The notes under the pieces were generated by a model. It made no database searches and had not been told where the DNA came from. It saw only the letters and a program-made list of their open reading frames with translations. Both the position numbers and the translations under genes were made by a program. A DNA stretch of 64,000 nucleotides from Nonomuraea helvata (GTDB lineage: Bacteria > Actinomycetota > Actinomycetes > Streptosporangiales > Streptosporangiaceae): positions 1,116,001 through 1,180,000 of the forward strand of contig NZ_BAAAXV010000009.1 of assembly GCF_039535785.1 (NCBI RefSeq), in the 5' to 3' direction. Positions 62,040 to 64,000 of this stretch are shown in pieces (position 1 is the stretch's first letter; every line of letters begins with the position of its first letter).

Positions 62040-62547
62040 TGGTCCGCCCCAGCCGGTAGTAGTCCTCTTCGGTCTCACCGAGCCGCATGGGGTGCGGCGG
62101 CTGCTCCATGCCCGGGGTCAGGGGCGCGAGGAGCATCTCCTTGGTGTAGATGAGGCTCTCACGCGTGGTGTCGGCGAGCTCGTACTCGTTCGTCATGGTG
62201 AGCGCGCGGGTCGGGCAGGCCTCGATGCACAGGCCGCACAGGATGCACCGCAGATAGTTGATCTGGTACGTGCGCCCGTAACGCTCGCCCGGCGAGAAGC
62301 GCTCCTCCTCGGTGTTGTCCGCGCCCTCGACGTAGATCGCGTCGGCCGGACACGCCCAGGCGCACAGCTCGCACCCGACGCACTTCTCCAGCCCGTCAGG
62401 CCAGCGGTTGAGCTGGTGACGCCCGTGGAAGCGAGGGGCCGTCGGCCTCTTCACCTCCGGGTAGTTCACCGTGACGGGCTTCTTGAACATGGTGTGGAAG
62501 GTGACCCCGAAGCCCTTGACGGGGTTCAGCCAATCAGTTAGTCCCAC
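62032..62547 (-). CDS. nuoI: NADH-quinone oxidoreductase subunit I
   Basis: 171 residues. Two CxxCxxCxxxCP clusters bind 4Fe-4S centres N6a/N6b: [20 protein letters not shown] and [20 protein letters not shown]. It passes electrons from the peripheral arm to NuoB. The start overlaps the end of nuoH by 14 bp. Sequence is complete. Confidence 0.95.
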   Translation of the reverse strand: MGLTDWLNPVKGFGVTFHTMFKKPVTVNYPEVKRPTAPRFHGRHQLNRWPDGLEKCVGCELCAWACPADAIYVEGADNTEEERFSPGERYGRTYQINYLRCILCGLCIEACPTRALTMTNEYELADTTRESLIYTKEMLLAPLTPGMEQPPHPMRLGETEEDYYRLGRTNG

Positions 62548-63835
62548 TGGGAATCTCCTTGTGCTGCACCCCGTGGTAGTGCGGCAGATCGAGCGGCGGC
62601 ACCGGGAAGCCGCCGGCCGTAGGCTCTTCGGACAGTTCCTGGAACTCGGCCTCGACCTGGGCCTTTCTGGCTTCCTTGCGCCGCTGGTTGACGGTGTCGA
62701 ACCGCATCCAGATGGCCAGCGCCCCGATCACCACGACCGCGCCGAGCCCGATGCCGAGCGTCTTGTTGCCGTCGTTGACGACCACGTTGCGCACGGCGGC
62801 CACCAGCATGATCCACGCCAGGTTGACCGGGATCAGCACCTTCCAGCCCAGCGACATGAGCTGGTCGTAACGCACACGCGGCAGCGAGGCGCGGACCCAG
62901 ATGATGAAGCTGAAGGTCAGCACGAACTTGATCAGGAACCACAGCACCGGCCAGTAGCCCTGGTTGGCCCCGTCCCACAGCGAGATCGGGAACGGCGCCC
63001 GCCAGCCGCCCAGGAACAGCGTCACGGCGATGCCGGAGGCGGTGAAGGTGTGCAGGTACTCGCCCATCATGATCAGAGCGAACTTCAGCGACGAGGAGTA
63101 CTCGGTCTGGAAACCACCGACCAGCTCGCCCTCGCCCTCCGGCAGGTCGAACGGGATACGCGCGGCCTCACCGAACATGCAGATCACGTAGACCAGGAAG
63201 GACGGGATGAGCAGCACCACGAACCAGGTCTGCTCCTGCGCCTTGACGATCTCCGAGGTGGACAGCGTCCCGGCGAACAGGAAGATGGCCACGAACGACA
63301 GGCCCATGGCGATCTCGTACGAGACCACCTGCGCCGCCGACCGCAGACCGCCGAGCAGCGCGTACGGCGAGCGCGACGACCATCCGGCCAGCACCACGCC
63401 GTAGACCGACACGGCACCCATGGCCAGCATGAACAGCACCGCCACCGGCAGGTCCACCAGCTGCAGCGGCGTGCGCACGCCGAACAGGTTGACCATCGGC
63501 GCGAACGGCACGATCGAGAAGGCCAGGAACGCCGGCACCACCATGATGACCGGAGCCAGCAGGTAGAGCACCTTGTCCACGGTCCGCGGGAAGAGGTCCT
63601 CCTTCAGGCCCATCTTCAGACCGTCGGCGACCGACTGCAGCAGACCGAACTTGCCGGCCCGGTTGGGGCCGTAGCGGTTCTGCATCCTGGAGATGAGCTT
63701 CCGCTCGAACCAGACGCCGAACAGAATGCCCAGCATCAGGAAGGCGAAGATCATCACGGCCTTGATGATCGTGATCCACAGCGGGTCCTTGCCGAAGTCG
63801 GCAAGGGTGGGATCGGCCGCGAGAACGTGGGTCAT
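62534..63835 (-). CDS. nuoH: NADH-quinone oxidoreductase subunit H
   Basis: 433 residues from ATG 63835, overlapping the nuoG stop as ATGA. Eight membrane helices with the quinone-chamber motifs [40 protein letters not shown] and [20 protein letters not shown]. The acidic loop after helix 5 is intact. The C-terminal soluble tail (about 50 residues, rich in E and P) is longer than in E. coli, as usual in actinomycetes. Confidence 0.95.
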   Translation of the reverse strand: MTHVLAADPTLADFGKDPLWITIIKAVMIFAFLMLGILFGVWFERKLISRMQNRYGPNRAGKFGLLQSVADGLKMGLKEDLFPRTVDKVLYLLAPVIMVVPAFLAFSIVPFAPMVNLFGVRTPLQLVDLPVAVLFMLAMGAVSVYGVVLAGWSSRSPYALLGGLRSAAQVVSYEIAMGLSFVAIFLFAGTLSTSEIVKAQEQTWFVVLLIPSFLVYVICMFGEAARIPFDLPEGEGELVGGFQTEYSSSLKFALIMMGEYLHTFTASGIAVTLFLGGWRAPFPISLWDGANQGYWPVLWFLIKFVLTFSFIIWVRASLPRVRYDQLMSLGWKVLIPVNLAWIMLVAAVRNVVVNDGNKTLGIGLGAVVVIGALAIWMRFDTVNQRRKEARKAQVEAEFQELSEEPTAGGFPVPPLDLPHYHGVQHKEIPSGTN

Positions 63836-64000
63836 GAGGCGCTCCCGATGGTGACGATGTCGCCGGCCACCGCGCGCAGGTCGCGCGTGACCGAGCAGCC
63901 GCCGGAGTTCGTCGGCACCCAGACCACGCGGTCCGGCAGGTCCGCGACGCGCACGGGCAGCGTCACAGTGTCGGCTCCTGAGCCGCCGACGACGAGCTTG
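63832..64000 (-). CDS. nuoG: NADH-quinone oxidoreductase subunit G, C-terminal end (partial)
   Basis: The last 55 codons only; the gene continues beyond the window. The visible part reads KLVVGGSGADTVTLPVRVAD, LPDRVVWVPTNSGGCSVTRD and ends IVTIGSAS, which matches the molybdopterin-dinucleotide-binding-like C-terminal domain of NuoG. The TGA overlaps the nuoH ATG, fitting nuoG-H order. Confidence 0.85.
   Translation of the reverse strand, partial: KLVVGGSGADTVTLPVRVADLPDRVVWVPTNSGGCSVTRDLRAVAGDIVTIGSAS

Overview
The window is high-GC DNA with tightly packed genes, 4-bp start/stop overlaps and many GTG starts. It looks like the chromosome of a filamentous actinomycete, probably Streptosporangiaceae/Nonomuraea-like. 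That placement is inferred from a complex I operon followed by a polyprenyl diphosphate synthase, a giant fused acyl-CoA carboxylase, and pSAM2-type RepSA remnants.

Left part (1-17.9 kb). It opens with a minus-strand dTDP-rhamnose/exopolysaccharide operon: a polyprenyl-phosphate sugar transferase, then rfbA (with an apparent 1-nt frameshift in a G7 tract), rfbB and rfbD. Housekeeping genes follow: an EamA exporter with a FadR-type GntR regulator and a matching operator, a GNAT acetyltransferase, an MmcQ/YjbR protein, and a SRPBCC/DUF4166/TetR operon behind two identical 16-bp operators. The section ends with a four-gene ABC operon (two ATPases, two very large FtsX permeases) in which gene ends have been tandemly duplicated at two junctions.

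Middle (18-30.6 kb). A plus-strand gene set encodes a polytopic membrane protein, an RlmG-like methyltransferase, an orphan cytochrome b that has lost both heme bH ligands, a cis-prenyltransferase, and an MpaB/latex-clearing-type oxygenase fused to EF-hands. The last two overlap by 4 bp. Together they suggest an undescribed isoprenoid-oxidation route. A pterin dehydratase/VOC fusion and a 1,821-residue single-chain acyl-CoA carboxylase follow.

Accretion zone (30.8-53.3 kb). Four displaced fragments of the 3' end of msrA lie at about 30.8, 39.1, 41.0 and 43.3 kb, all in the same orientation as the intact msrA at 53.2 kb. They divide the region into segments: a sugar ABC/aldolase/ADP-dependent kinase operon with a DeoR regulator; an XRE-ImmA plus PIN pair; a ParE/Phd pair plus a DUF6891 gene; and a decayed integrative element. 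That element carries a large serine recombinase next to the nearest fragment, a RepSA rolling-circle initiator, an IS21 insertion with a 6-bp target duplication, a SLOG protein, a TPR-type XRE regulator and small orphans. The simplest reading is repeated serine-recombinase integration into the msrA 3' end, with two small recombinase-less cargo cassettes.

Right part (53.9-64 kb). It holds rarD, a trans-polyprenyl diphosphate synthase (probably for the menaquinone side chain), and the distal complex I operon nuoG(partial)-H-I-J-K-L-M-N, all on the minus strand.
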